Positions 1 through 10,943 are shown, numbered from the stretch's first letter. The stretch is 45,754 bases of DNA from Chloroflexota bacterium (GCA_016191345.1 JACPOU010000015.1:1-45754), one strand, 5' to 3'. The notes: generated by a model not told the origin, from the sequence alone. A program made the numbers and translations.

Positions 1-1
1 C

Positions 2-67
2 CGGGCCAGCGATGATGGACCGACCAAGGAGGTGGACGAAGGCAAGAGCCTGCTGCTGGCGTCCTGA
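2..67 (+). CDS. 3' end of an unidentified gene (partial)
   Basis: The reading frame from base 2 to the TGA at 65-67 gives 21 residues ending EGKSLLLAS. It is cut by the window edge. The sequence is charged and protein-like but too short to recognise. The minus-strand fragment at the other end of the window also ends in LLLAS, which may be coincidence. No function is assigned; chance openness in GC-rich DNA is quite possible. Confidence 0.3.
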   Translation, partial: RASDDGPTKEVDEGKSLLLAS

Positions 68-140
68 CCGACGCCGCCGATACTGTCGCTGCGGATCACG
101 ACGGATCGCTCAAAGTCCACCACTCCAGGGGGCACGGCCC

Positions 141-209
141 CGCGCCGCGTCGCCGCAGGTCCAGCCGCGCCCGCGCCGCGTCGCCGCAGGTCCAGCCGCG
201 CCCGCGCCG
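141..209. repeat. 31-bp tandem duplication
   Basis: Two adjacent identical 31-base units (141-171 and 172-202) are followed by a 7-base partial third unit. Each unit starts cgcgccgcgtcgccgcaggt. The period is not a multiple of three and no gene crosses it. Confidence 0.85.
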
Positions 210-374
210 AAGCTATTACATGAACGCTTACCGATCACGCCCTGGCGAGCGGCGGGCGTCTGCGAGCACCTGATCATCACTCCCCGTGATGGATCGACCT
301 TCGGGAGAGCCCGGAGAGCGCCAATCCTGGCAATCGGGCGGCAATTCGCGGCCGGCCGGGCCCGATGGCGTCCT

Positions 375-389
375 GCTAAGCGTTCTTGC
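375..389 (-). repeat. Dispersed intergenic repeat, copy 1 (core)
   Basis: On the minus strand this reads gcaagaacgcttagc, identical over 15 bases to the core of the repeat at 45342-45356 and 14/15 identical to that at 45546-45560. Flanking bases also partly agree (gggcccgat at 358-366 on the plus strand against the rc of atcgggtccc in the distal copies). It is a member of a small intergenic repeat family. Confidence 0.6.
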
Positions 390-448
390 GATAGCGGCGC
401 GTCCGGCGGCGCGCGAGACACCGCCCCGCCGCCACCGCCGCCCGCCTC

Positions 449-580
449 GCGCTCAGCCCGGCGACGTCGCGCTCAGCCCGGCGACGTCGCGCTCAGCCCG
501 GCGACGTCGCGCTCAGCCCGGCGACGTCGCGCTCAGCCCGGCGACGTCGCGCTCAGCCCGGCGACGTCGCGCTCAGCCCG
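449..580. repeat. 20-bp tandem repeat array, about 6.6 copies
   Basis: The unit gcgctcagcccggcgacgtc is repeated six times without change (449-568) and followed by 12 bases of a seventh. There are no spacers, so it is not CRISPR. The period is not a multiple of three, so it is unlikely to be coding. It lies 55 bases past the stop codon of the GNAT gene. Perfect identity between units suggests recent expansion or active homogenisation, so copy number may vary between strains. Confidence 0.95.
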
Positions 581-635
581 CCGCCGTGCTCACGGGCGGC
601 ACGGCACCCGGTGACGCCACCTCGCGGCGCAGACC

Positions 636-1511
636 CTACAGCAGCCCGGGCGAGATCGGCAGGTAACGGCTGAAGTCGGCGAAGGGCCGGGACCAGCAGA
701 GGAGGACGGGGAAGCCGTCGATGCGCAGGCCCGACCTGACGAGCATCTCCGTGGTCGGTCCCGCGCCCCCCGGCAGCCAGATCGCGGACGCGCCTCGCGG
801 CGTGACCACGGTCAGCAGGTGGGCGACGACGGCCGCGTGCAACGATTCGTCCTGAACGGCGATGGGGCCGATCCGTCCCGCCTCGGCGGTGTAGCCGTAC
901 CCGGCGAGATCGCCGCCGGCGGTCCGGTACGCGAACCCGGACCGGCCCTGGCGACGGACGAAGGCGTGGTCCTCGGGGTGGGCGAAGCCGGCCGTCTCGA
1001 GGTCGAGCGCCGCGATCGCCGCGGCGAGCGGCGAGCCCGCATGACCCTCGTCGAACGGCGTGGCCTCGATGCCGTGCGGCAGTTGCACGAGGGCCTCGGG
1101 CCGCGACGGTCGTCCGACGAAGTTGAACATGGGCATCCGGGGCACGATGCCCAACGAGGCATAGAGCCCGTTCGAAATCGGCTGGGCGGCGTCGGTGACG
1201 GTGGCCAGCGCGACCGACGCGCCAACGTCCGGCAGGATCCGCCGGAGCAGCTCGCGCCCGATTCCCGAAGTCTGCTGGCCCGGCCGCACGAAGAGCATCG
1301 AGAGGAACCAGACCCCGCCGCGGACGACGGCCGACCCGAACCCGACGACCCGTTCCGCGCTGCCCGCGCCGCGCCTCGACGCGCCCCCGATGCCGCCCGC
1401 TCCACCCCTTCCAGCCACTCCACCGGGCCGCGTGGCGACCCAGAACCGGGACGGATCCGTGGCCAGCGTGTGGGCGTGGAGCAGCCGAAGGGATGGATTG
1501 TCCGGCGGCAC
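636..1511 (-). CDS. Tandem GNAT-family N-acetyltransferase, no proper start codon
   Basis: The predicted role is acyl transfer from acyl-CoA to an amine; the substrate is unknown. The first domain shows the acetyl-CoA motif (LSMLFVRPGQQTSGIGRELL). A second degenerate GNAT-like half follows (GYGYTAEAGRIGPIAV and a C-terminal ...GFPVLLCWSRPF). The first in-frame start codon is a GTG at 1511, but the same frame continues upstream to about 1616 with typical GNAT N-terminal sequence (YRPATEADLPACEQIW). Further upstream the frame runs through a (GA)n low-complexity stretch with no ATG, GTG or TTG. The gene therefore seems to lack its own start. It overlaps the 3' end of the prfB frame by 78 bases in another frame. 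Either it is a C-terminal extension of RF2 reached by a frame shift, or one base is missing from the repeat. The GNAT family call is firm; the 5' end is not. Confidence 0.75.
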   Translation of the reverse strand: MPPDNPSLRLLHAHTLATDPSRFWVATRPGGVAGRGGAGGIGGASRRGAGSAERVVGFGSAVVRGGVWFLSMLFVRPGQQTSGIGRELLRRILPDVGASVALATVTDAAQPISNGLYASLGIVPRMPMFNFVGRPSRPEALVQLPHGIEATPFDEGHAGSPLAAAIAALDLETAGFAHPEDHAFVRRQGRSGFAYRTAGGDLAGYGYTAEAGRIGPIAVQDESLHAAVVAHLLTVVTPRGASAIWLPGGAGPTTEMLVRSGLRIDGFPVLLCWSRPFADFSRYLPISPGLL

Positions 1512-1543
1512 CTCGTACTGCCCGAGCGGCAGGAGGTAGTCGT

Positions 1544-2771
1544 TCAGCCCATCCCGCCAGATCTGCTCGCAGGCCGGCAGGTCCGCCTCGGTCGCGGGCC
1601 GATAGGCGACCGCGGCCCGCCGGCCCGCGCCCCCTCCCGCGCCCGCCGCGCCCGCTCCCGCTCCCGCGCCGGCGCCCGCTCCCGCGGCCCGCCGGCCCGC
1701 TCCCGCGCCCGCTCCCGCTCCCGCAGGTCGCCGTCGAGGACCGCGCCCGTGTTCGACGTCTCGTGGCTCGTCCTGAGGTCCTTGACCATCTGGTACGGGT
1801 GGAGCACGTAGCTCCGGATCTGGTTGCCCCAGCCCGCCTCGACGTGCTCGCCACGGAGCTTCCGGACCTCGGCCTCCTTCTCCTCGAGGGCCCGCTCCAG
1901 GAGCCTCGACTTGAGGACCTTGATCGCCATCTCCTTGTTCTGCGTCTGACTCCGCTCGTTCTGGCTCTGGGCCACGATGTTCGTGGGGAGGTGCGTCAAC
2001 CGGACCGCGGAGTCGGTCTTGTTGACGTGTTGCCCGCCGGCCCCCTGCGAGCGGAACGTATCCACGCGGATCTCGTCCCAGTTGAGCTCGATCTCGATGT
2101 CGTCGTCGGCCTCGGGCAGGACCTCGACCAGGGCGAACGTCGTCTGCCGGCGCTTCTGGGCGTCATACGGGCTGATCCGGACGAGGCGGTGGACACCCCG
2201 CTCGGCGCGGAGCCAGCCATATGCCTTCCGGCCATTGACGGCCACCGTGACGCTCTTCAGGCCGGCTTGCTCGCCCTCCTGGCGATCGAGGATCTCCGTC
2301 CCGTAGCGATGCCGCTCGGCCCAGCGGAGGTACATCCGGAGGAGCATCTCGGCCCAGTCGGTGGCCTCGGTCCCGCCCGCACCGGCGCTGATCGTGAGCA
2401 GCGCCGGTCGCTCGTCGTGCTCGCCGCTGAACAGGAGTGCCGTGCGCTCGATGCCGAAGTCCGCCTCGAGCGAGGCCATCCCGCGGTCGCCCTCGGCGAC
2501 GAGCTCCGGGTCGTCCGCATCGGCGAGCAGCTCGACCATTGCCTCGAGGTCGGCGGCGCGCGCCAGCAGGCCGTTCCAGGTCTCGAGCTCGGTCCGCAGG
2601 CCATCGGCCTCGCGGAGGACCTTCTGGGCGGAACGCTGGTCGTCCCAGAACCCGGGTTCCTGCGTCAGCGATTCGAGCTGGGCGACCCGGGCTTCACGTG
2701 CGGGGAGGTCAAAGATGCCCCGAGGTCGACCGGATCCGCTCCGCCAGGTCCCGGACGCTCGCGGCGTCCAT
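1544..2771 (-). CDS. prfB: Peptide chain release factor 2 (RF2), made by programmed +1 frameshift
   Basis: RF2 releases the peptide at UGA and UAA codons in the ribosome. Frame 0 starts at ATG 2771 and reads MDAASVRDLAERIRSTSGHL to an in-frame TGA at 2711-2709. A +1 shift then continues DLPAREARVAQLESLT... to the stop at 1544, giving about 408 residues. Visible motifs are the codon-recognition tripeptide as SPY (residues about 200-202; the usual form is SPF), KRRQTTF in place of RRHTSF, and the catalytic GGQ (about 245-247) in RSQGAGGQHVNKTDSAVRLTH. The conserved part ends at AVLDGDL (about 349). After that come some 60 Arg/Glu-rich and then unrelated residues that overlap the GNAT gene in a different frame, in place of the usual short tail. 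The start ATG shares one base with the stop of the cysteine-rich gene upstream (TGATG), so translation is probably coupled. Confidence 0.93.
1622..1723 (-). repeat. Hexanucleotide-type low-complexity tract at the prfB/GNAT junction
   Basis: On the minus strand the tract is built from cgggag/cgggcg hexamers. It reads as (RE)n/(RA)n in the RF2 frame and as (GA)n in the GNAT frame. It starts exactly where the conserved RF2 C-terminus (AVLDGDL) ends and stops where the GNAT fold begins. It includes a run of five G at 1634-1630 (minus), a likely place for indels or slippage. Confidence 0.8.
2708..2714 (-). promoter_or_regulatory. RF2 autoregulatory +1 recoding site (CTT TGA C)
   Basis: The minus strand reads CTT TGA C after codon 20 of prfB. 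This is the canonical slippery Leu codon plus poorly terminating UGA-C at which scarce RF2 allows a +1 shift. The downstream frame (GAC CTC CCC GCA...) restores conserved RF2 sequence. A Shine-Dalgarno-like stimulator upstream is weak: the preceding bases are tcgaccTCGGGGcat. The site implies UGA is read as stop in this organism. Confidence 0.93.
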
Positions 2772-2995
2772 CAGTTTCTGACCTGGAGGTCCTGGAGCAG
2801 GATCGGACGGAGCTCGATGAGTCGGAGGGCCGACTTGCTCCGGGCGACGACGGGGTTCACGCAGGGACAGTAGCCATTGTGCGGACAGACGCCGCAGTTG
2901 CCATCGCAATCGAGGGCGGCGGCGTAGCTGCAGGACCGGCAATCGCGCTCACAGGCGATCAGGTCAACAAAGCTCGCTTCCTCAGCCTGCTTCAC
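2771..2995 (-). CDS. Small 8-cysteine protein, translationally coupled to prfB
   Basis: It encodes 74 residues from GTG 2995. Eight cysteines lie at 15, 19, 22, 30, 34, 37, 43 and 45: CX3CX2C twice (CERDCRSC and CDGNCGVC), then CPC. There is no signal peptide or membrane segment. The pattern suggests one or two Fe-S clusters or zinc sites. CX3CX2C is the cluster motif of radical SAM enzymes, but this protein is far too short for a radical SAM barrel. The stop overlaps the prfB start by one base (TGATG), and a good promoter lies about 90 bases upstream, so it heads the prfB transcript. I do not recognise the family. A role tied to release-factor synthesis or metal/redox sensing is only a guess. 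Confidence 0.75.
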   Translation of the reverse strand: MKQAEEASFVDLIACERDCRSCSYAAALDCDGNCGVCPHNGYCPCVNPVVARSKSALRLIELRPILLQDLQVRN

Positions 2996-3085
2996 GTAAG
3001 CCTCACTTCACAGCTGGGCCGGGGTTCGGGGCGCGGGTTGCTGCCGGTGGGACGGTCCGCGTCCCGGGATCGGGAGGTTCTGGCG

Positions 3086-3114
3086 AGTATAGGTGCGGAC
3101 CCTGCGAACGCCAA
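3086..3114 (-). promoter_or_regulatory. Sigma-70-type promoter for the cysteine-rich gene and prfB
   Basis: The minus strand shows TTGGCG (3114-3109), a 17-base spacer, then TATACT (3091-3086). The expected start of transcription is near 3079, which leaves a leader of roughly 80 bases before GTG 2995. Its -10 matches that of the atp promoter exactly. Confidence 0.65.
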
Positions 3115-3180
3115 GGGGGTGCAGCCGATTTCCCACGGGAATCGCGTGAAATTCGGCCCGAATCCCGATCTCCGGCAGGT

Positions 3181-3807
3181 TCAGCCGGCCGGACCCGCCA
3201 CATCCTCCTCGATGAGCGACCCGCCGCCGAGGAAATAGAGGGTCAGGGCACCCAGCTCGCGGACGGTCGCGCGAACCTGGCGGCTCGGGTCGAGGTCGAT
3301 CGGGCTTGTCGTGGTCGGCGATCCCCAGGCCTCGATCCCCTCGTCCGTGGCGATCCGGAGGACGCGCAGCATGTGGGTCCGATCGCTCACGAACACGGCT
3401 GTCTCCAAACCTTCGTTGCGGAGGAGGACGGCCACCGCACGGAGCGACTCGAGGGTCGTTCGACCCGTGTCCTCGGAGAGGATCGCGCGCTCGGGGACGC
3501 CCCGGCCGATGGCGTAGGCACGGGCCGCGGCAGCCTCGGTGGTCCGGTCGCCCTGCGCCTTGCCGCCGGTCACGATGAGGACCGGAGCGATGCCCGCCTG
3601 GTAGAGATCCACCGCATGGGCAAGGCGAGCCTCGAAGACAGGCGACGGCCGTCCGTCGTACTGCGCGGCACCGAGGACCACGATCGCGTCCGCCGTGCGG
3701 CGTTCGTCGCGCGAGCCCTGCTGCCAGATCCGGAACGTCACGAGGCCCGCGACGAGGGCGCCACCGAGGACCGTGGCAGCGGCGAGACGGATCAACGCCT
3801 GTGGCAT
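3181..3807 (-). CDS. YdcF/SanA-like DUF218 membrane-anchored protein
   Basis: It has 208 residues. Residues about 5-25 form an N-terminal hydrophobic anchor (AAATVLGGALVAGLVTF), followed by a DUF218 domain outside the membrane. Typical motifs are ADAIVVLGAAQYDGRPSPVF, ARLAHAVDLYQAG, PVLIVTGGKAQGD, TEAAAARAYAIGRGVP, DTGRTTLESL and FVSDRTHMLRVLRI. Members of this family (SanA, ElyC, YdcF) are linked to envelope integrity and the lipid-carrier step of wall synthesis; the biochemical activity is not settled. It follows secA by 41 bases on the same strand and may be the last gene of the long minus-strand run. The C-terminus (GGGSLIEEDVAGPAG) is unremarkable. Confidence 0.85.
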   Translation of the reverse strand: MPQALIRLAAATVLGGALVAGLVTFRIWQQGSRDERRTADAIVVLGAAQYDGRPSPVFEARLAHAVDLYQAGIAPVLIVTGGKAQGDRTTEAAAARAYAIGRGVPERAILSEDTGRTTLESLRAVAVLLRNEGLETAVFVSDRTHMLRVLRIATDEGIEAWGSPTTTSPIDLDPSRQVRATVRELGALTLYFLGGGSLIEEDVAGPAG

Positions 3808-3848
3808 CGCGCGACGGCGGCTGCGGGTCGGCTAGCCACGCGACCGCA

Positions 3849-6890
<3,042 letters not shown>

Positions 6891-6963
6891 GGCCGATGCA
6901 GTCTAGCGGAGGAGACCCGGAATCGAGGAGGGACGGCCCCCGCGTGGGCCGCGGCCGGGCAGC

Positions 6964-7224
6964 TCAGCGAAGGAGCGACCAGAACCCGGTGCCGTAGCCG
7001 GCGACGAGGATCACGAAGGTCAGGACGGCCAGCCCGACCCAGAGGGCGACGGACCGGCCCGGCGTGGTGGGGTCCATCTCCGGGTTCTTGAGCTCCGGGA
7101 GGCGGCCGCCGCTCAGGGCCGCGCCCCAGCGCCCGGACTTCAGCTGGCGACGCCAGTCGTGCTCGCGCTCGACGCGCGGCTGCAGGCCGCCCTTGCCGTC
7201 CGGCCTGTGGAGCTGAAGGCTCAT
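6964..7224 (-). CDS. Small single-span membrane protein between prs and secA
   Basis: It encodes 86 residues from ATG 7224, which overlaps the prs stop by four bases (ATGA), good evidence that it is translated. The first 55 residues are basic and polar (LHRPDGKGGLQPRVEREHDW), followed by PEMDPTTPGRS and one hydrophobic helix (about 59-80, ALWVGLAVLTFVILVAGYGTGF). The predicted topology is a cytoplasmic N-terminus with a C-terminal anchor. The family is not recognised. Its place directly before secA is compatible with a role at the membrane, but nothing in the sequence shows this. Confidence 0.7.
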   Translation of the reverse strand: MSLQLHRPDGKGGLQPRVEREHDWRRQLKSGRWGAALSGGRLPELKNPEMDPTTPGRSVALWVGLAVLTFVILVAGYGTGFWSLLR

Positions 7225-8309
7225 CGGTCTCCTGCCTGGCTCGCGGCGAGCATCGCCGCATCGAGGGTGTCGTCCTCGCCGGGCTCGTGGTCCGGCTCGT
7301 GGCGAGTATCGAGCTTGCGGGCGACGCCGTCCTCCCAGAGGAGCATCTCCTGGGTGAACTCGACCTCGCTGCTGAACAGAGCGCCCACGGATTCGCCGCG
7401 ATGGATCCGCTTGATCGCCTCGCCGATGAGCGGCGCGATCGAGAGCGTCGTGATCTTCGCGATCCGCTTCGACGGCGGGAGCGGCACGGTGTCGGTGAGG
7501 ACGACCTCGCGGAGGCTCGATTCGGTGATCCGCTCGACCGCCGGGTCGGACAGGATCCCGTGGGTGGCGCAGGCGTAGATCTCGGTGACCCCCTCGCGCT
7601 CGAGGGCGCGGACCGTCTCGGTCAGCGTCCCGCCGGTGTCGATCTCGTCGTCCACGATGACCGCCCGCCGGCCGCGCACGTCGCCGATGACGTTCATCAG
7701 CTCCGCCCGGTCGAGGTTCCCGACCCGGCGCTTCTCGATGATCGCGAGCGGCGCATCGAGGAGCTCCGCGAAGGTCCGGGCCCGCTTGGCGAACCCGAGG
7801 TCCGTGACGACCACGAGATCCTCGAGGTGCTTGTGCTTGAAGTAGTTGCTGAGGATGTGGACCGCGGTGAGCTCATCGACCGGGATGTTGAAGAAGCCCT
7901 GGATCTGGCCCTGGTGGAGGTCCATCGTCAGCATCCGGTCCGCCCCCGCGACCGTGATCATGTCGGCCACGAGGCGAGCGGTGATCGGGACGCGGGGCTG
8001 GTCCTTCTTGTCCGACCGGCCGTAGGCGTAGTACGGCACCACCGCCGTGATTCGCCCCGCGGAGGCCCGCTTGAAGGCGTCGATCATGATCAGGAGCTCC
8101 ATGATCGACTGGTTCACCGGCCGGCTCGTGGGCTGGATGATGAACACGTCCTTCTCGCGCACGTTGTCCAGGATCTTCACGAAGATGTTCTCGTTCGCGA
8201 ACTGGAACACCTCCAGCCGCCCGGTCTCCGTGCCGAGGTAGCGGCTGATCTTCCGGGCGAGGTCCGGGTTCGAGTTGCCGTGGTAGATCTCGAACTGGTC
8301 CGCGTACAC
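7221..8309 (-). CDS. prs: Ribose-phosphate pyrophosphokinase
   Basis: It makes PRPP from ribose 5-phosphate and ATP for nucleotide, His and Trp synthesis. The N-terminus is typical (EIYHGNSNPDLARKISRYLG, FANENIFVKILDNVREKDVFIIQ). The flexible loop and metal region read PYYAYGRSDKKDQPRVPITARLVADMI and MDLHQGQIQGFF. The PRPP-binding loop is VIVDDEIDTGGTL. At 362 residues it is about 45 longer than usual because of an acidic C-terminal tail (RHEPDHEPGEDDTLDAAM) with no recognised function. The start is GTG 8309 with a GGAAGGAG ribosome binding site. It lies 38 bases after gyrA and overlaps the small membrane gene. Confidence 0.97.
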   Translation of the reverse strand: MYADQFEIYHGNSNPDLARKISRYLGTETGRLEVFQFANENIFVKILDNVREKDVFIIQPTSRPVNQSIMELLIMIDAFKRASAGRITAVVPYYAYGRSDKKDQPRVPITARLVADMITVAGADRMLTMDLHQGQIQGFFNIPVDELTAVHILSNYFKHKHLEDLVVVTDLGFAKRARTFAELLDAPLAIIEKRRVGNLDRAELMNVIGDVRGRRAVIVDDEIDTGGTLTETVRALEREGVTEIYACATHGILSDPAVERITESSLREVVLTDTVPLPPSKRIAKITTLSIAPLIGEAIKRIHRGESVGALFSSEVEFTQEMLLWEDGVARKLDTRHEPDHEPGEDDTLDAAMLAASQAGDR

Positions 8310-8347
8310 GGAGGGCTCCTTCCGCTCGCCGGGCCGGGACGCGGCGC

Positions 8348-10924
8348 TCAGGCGTCGCGTCCGGGAGTGCCGCCGTCGCGGTCGCCCGCACCGTCCGCTC
8401 CCGGTTCGTCATTGTCGCCCCCGGCGCGCCCTTCTGCCAAGCCCGGGCGGAAGGCGGCGATGCCGACGACGCGATCGCCCTCGTTCAGCCGCATCACGAT
8501 CACGCCACGGGCCTGCGGCGAGTAGCGGTTGATCGAGCTGAGCTCGGTCCGGACGACCTGGCCGTGGGCGGAGATGAGGACGAGCTCCTCGTCGAGCTCG
8601 GTGACCTGCTGGACCGCTGCCACGACGCCGGTCTTGCGGCCCTCGAGGGCGATGAGCCGGACGCCCTGCCCGCCGCGGTGCTTGAGCCGGAACTCGCCGA
8701 TCGGGACGCGCTTGCCGTAGCCGGTCTCGGTGAGGACGAGGAGGTCCGCTCCGTGCTCCACGACCCGCATGGCGACGACGTTGTCGCCCTCCTTCTTGAG
8801 GAGCCGGATGCCGATGACACCGGCCGCGTCGCGGCCCATGGCCCGGACCTCGTCCTCGCCGAAGTGGGCGATCATGCCCTGCGCCGTGGCGATGATGATG
8901 TCGTCCTGGCCCGACGAGACGTCGACCCAGGCGAGCTCGTCCCTGTCATCGAGAGTGATCGCCCGGATCCCGGTCGAGCGGACCCGCTCGAATTGCTCGA
9001 GGGGCGTCTTCTTGACCTTGCCTCGGGTGGTGGCGAGGACGAGATAGCTGCCCGGCGCGAACGTCGGCAGCGTGATCGTCGCCATCGGGACCTCGCCCGA
9101 TTCCACCTGGACGCCCGGCAGGTTGATGATCGGGATGCCCTTCGCCTGGCGCGACGCATCCGGGATCGCGTGGACCTTGGCGCTGAAGACGCGGCCGCGG
9201 TTCGTGAAGAACAGCGCCCAGTCGTGGGTGTTCGCGACGAGGAGGTGCTCGACCGCGTCCTCCTCGCGGGTGACGTGGCCGATGATCCCCTTCCCGCCGC
9301 GGCCCTGGCGGCGGTACGTCCCGACCGGCTGGCGCTTGATGTAGCCGCGCCCGCTGATCGTGATGACGACGTCCTCGTCGGCGATGAGATCCTCGTCCGT
9401 GAGCTCGCGGGAGGAGTCCTCGGCGACCCGTGTCTTCCGGTCGCCGGCGTACTTGCGCTTCACCTCGAGCAGCTCGTCCTTGATGATCGAAAGGACGCGC
9501 TGCGGGTTGGCAAGGATGTCCTCGAGCTCGGCGATGAGCTGGATGACCGCGAGGTACTCGTCCTCGATCTTCTGCCGCTCCAGCGCGGCGAGGCGGGCCA
9601 GACGCATGTCGAGGATCGCCTGGGCCTGCCGGTCGGACAGGTCGAAGCGGCTCATGAGGTTCGTCTTGGCGGCCTCGGTGTCCGCCGATTCGCGGATCGT
9701 CTTGATGACCGCGTCGAGGTTGTCGAGCGCCTTCTTCAGGCCCTCGAGGATGTGGGCCCGGTCGCGGGCCTTGCCGAGGTCGAACTCCGTCCGGCGGCGG
9801 ACGATCTCGCGGCGATGGTCCACGTGGTGCTGGAGGACCGACTTCAGGGGCAGCGTCTGGGGCTGTCCGTCGACGAGCGCCAGCATGTTCATGTTGAACG
9901 CCATCTGCATCGGCGTGTGCTTGAACAGGTTGTTCAGCACCTTGTGCGGATTGAAGTCGCGCTTGATCTCGATGTACATCCGCATCCCGTCGCGGTCCGA
10001 CTCGTCCCGCAGGTCGGAGATGCCGTCGATCTTCTTGTCCTTGACGAGCTCGGCGATCTTCTCGAGGAGGGTCGCCTTGTTCACCTGGTACGGCAGCTCG
10101 GTGACGATGATCGCCATCCGGTCGCCGCGGACCTCCTCGAAGGCGACCTGGGCCCGCATGACGACCCGGCCGCGGCCGTGGGCGTACATCTGGCGGATCG
10201 CGTCCACCGTCTCCCACTCGCCCGTGATCATGTTCCGCTGGCGCTCGTACCGGAAGATCGTTCCCCCCGTCGGGAAGTCCGGCCCGGTCACGAACTGGCA
10301 GAGGTCGTCCGAGGTGATCGCGGGGTTGTCGATGAGCGCGATCTCGGCATCGACGACCTCGCCCAGATGGTGGGGCGGGATGTTCGTGGCCATGCCGACG
10401 GCGATGCCGGAGCTGCCGTTGATGAGGAGGTTGGGGAGCTTGGAGGGCAGGACGCTCGGCTGCTTCTGCGTCCCGTCGTAGTTGTCCTCGTAGTCGACCG
10501 TCTCCTTGTCGATGTCGGCGAGCATCTCGGCGGCGATCGCGGTGAGGCGGGCCTCCGTGTACCGCATCGCGGCCGCGGAATCGCCGTCCACGGACCCGAA
10601 GTTGCCCTGCCCATCGACGAGCGGGTAGCGCATCGAGAAGTCCTGGGCCAGGCGCACCAAGGCGTCGTACAGCGCGACGTCGCCGTGGGGGTGGTACTTG
10701 CCCATCACCTCGCCGACGATCGCGGCGCACTTCCGGAAGGAGCTCGTCGCGGAGAGCCCCATTTCCCCCATCGTGTAGAGGATCCGGCGGTGAACCGGCT
10801 TCAGGCCGTCGCGGACATCCGGCAGCGCGCGCGCCACGATGACGCTCATCGCGTAGTCGAGGTACGAGACGCGCATCTCGTCCTCGATGTGGATGTTCCT
10901 GATGACGCCGGGATCGTCCGTCAC
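8348..10924 (-). CDS. gyrA: DNA gyrase subunit A
   Basis: This is the 858-residue DNA-cleaving subunit of gyrase, acting with GyrB to add negative supercoils. The catalytic tyrosine is Tyr122 (RYTEARL). The C-terminal domain carries a GyrA box QGRGGKG (540-546), which supports gyrase rather than ParC. The quinolone-determining segment reads [17 protein letters not shown], so the position equal to E. coli Ser83 is valine while Asp87 is kept. The tail is Gly/Asp-rich. The start is GTG 10924, with AAGGAG about 9 bases upstream. It is separated from gyrB by two non-topoisomerase genes, yet all four are on the same strand and tightly packed. Confidence 0.98.
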   Translation of the reverse strand: MTDDPGVIRNIHIEDEMRVSYLDYAMSVIVARALPDVRDGLKPVHRRILYTMGEMGLSATSSFRKCAAIVGEVMGKYHPHGDVALYDALVRLAQDFSMRYPLVDGQGNFGSVDGDSAAAMRYTEARLTAIAAEMLADIDKETVDYEDNYDGTQKQPSVLPSKLPNLLINGSSGIAVGMATNIPPHHLGEVVDAEIALIDNPAITSDDLCQFVTGPDFPTGGTIFRYERQRNMITGEWETVDAIRQMYAHGRGRVVMRAQVAFEEVRGDRMAIIVTELPYQVNKATLLEKIAELVKDKKIDGISDLRDESDRDGMRMYIEIKRDFNPHKVLNNLFKHTPMQMAFNMNMLALVDGQPQTLPLKSVLQHHVDHRREIVRRRTEFDLGKARDRAHILEGLKKALDNLDAVIKTIRESADTEAAKTNLMSRFDLSDRQAQAILDMRLARLAALERQKIEDEYLAVIQLIAELEDILANPQRVLSIIKDELLEVKRKYAGDRKTRVAEDSSRELTDEDLIADEDVVITISGRGYIKRQPVGTYRRQGRGGKGIIGHVTREEDAVEHLLVANTHDWALFFTNRGRVFSAKVHAIPDASRQAKGIPIINLPGVQVESGEVPMATITLPTFAPGSYLVLATTRGKVKKTPLEQFERVRSTGIRAITLDDRDELAWVDVSSGQDDIIIATAQGMIAHFGEDEVRAMGRDAAGVIGIRLLKKEGDNVVAMRVVEHGADLLVLTETGYGKRVPIGEFRLKHRGGQGVRLIALEGRKTGVVAAVQQVTELDEELVLISAHGQVVRTELSSINRYSPQARGVIVMRLNEGDRVVGIAAFRPGLAEGRAGGDNDEPGADGAGDRDGGTPGRDA

Positions 10925-10943
10925 GGGTGGCTTGCTCCTTCGG

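Larger units (their letters stand above)
68..635. other. Non-coding, repeat-rich stretch
   Basis: About 570 bases with no credible gene: the frames that stay open here translate to arginine/alanine/proline low-complexity sequence. It holds a 31-base tandem duplication (141-209), one copy of a dispersed repeat core (375-389, minus) and a 20-base tandem array (449-580), each listed separately. The local composition is richer in A/T around 211-310 than in the flanking genes. Confidence 0.6.

Noticed and set aside
449-580. 20-bp array as CRISPR
   Set aside because: Units are contiguous with no spacers and no cas genes are near.
553-1854. 433-codon minus-strand frame across the GNAT and the prfB tail
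   Set aside because: Arg/Gly/Ala low-complexity reading in the wrong frame. The GNAT motifs lie in another frame.
2771-2995. Radical SAM enzyme because of CX3CX2C
   Set aside because: At 74 residues there is no room for the barrel; the motif is duplicated, as in small Fe-S or zinc proteins.
8348-10924. Calling the cleavage subunit ParC
   Set aside because: A GyrA box (QGRGGKG) and the nearby gyrB favour gyrase A.
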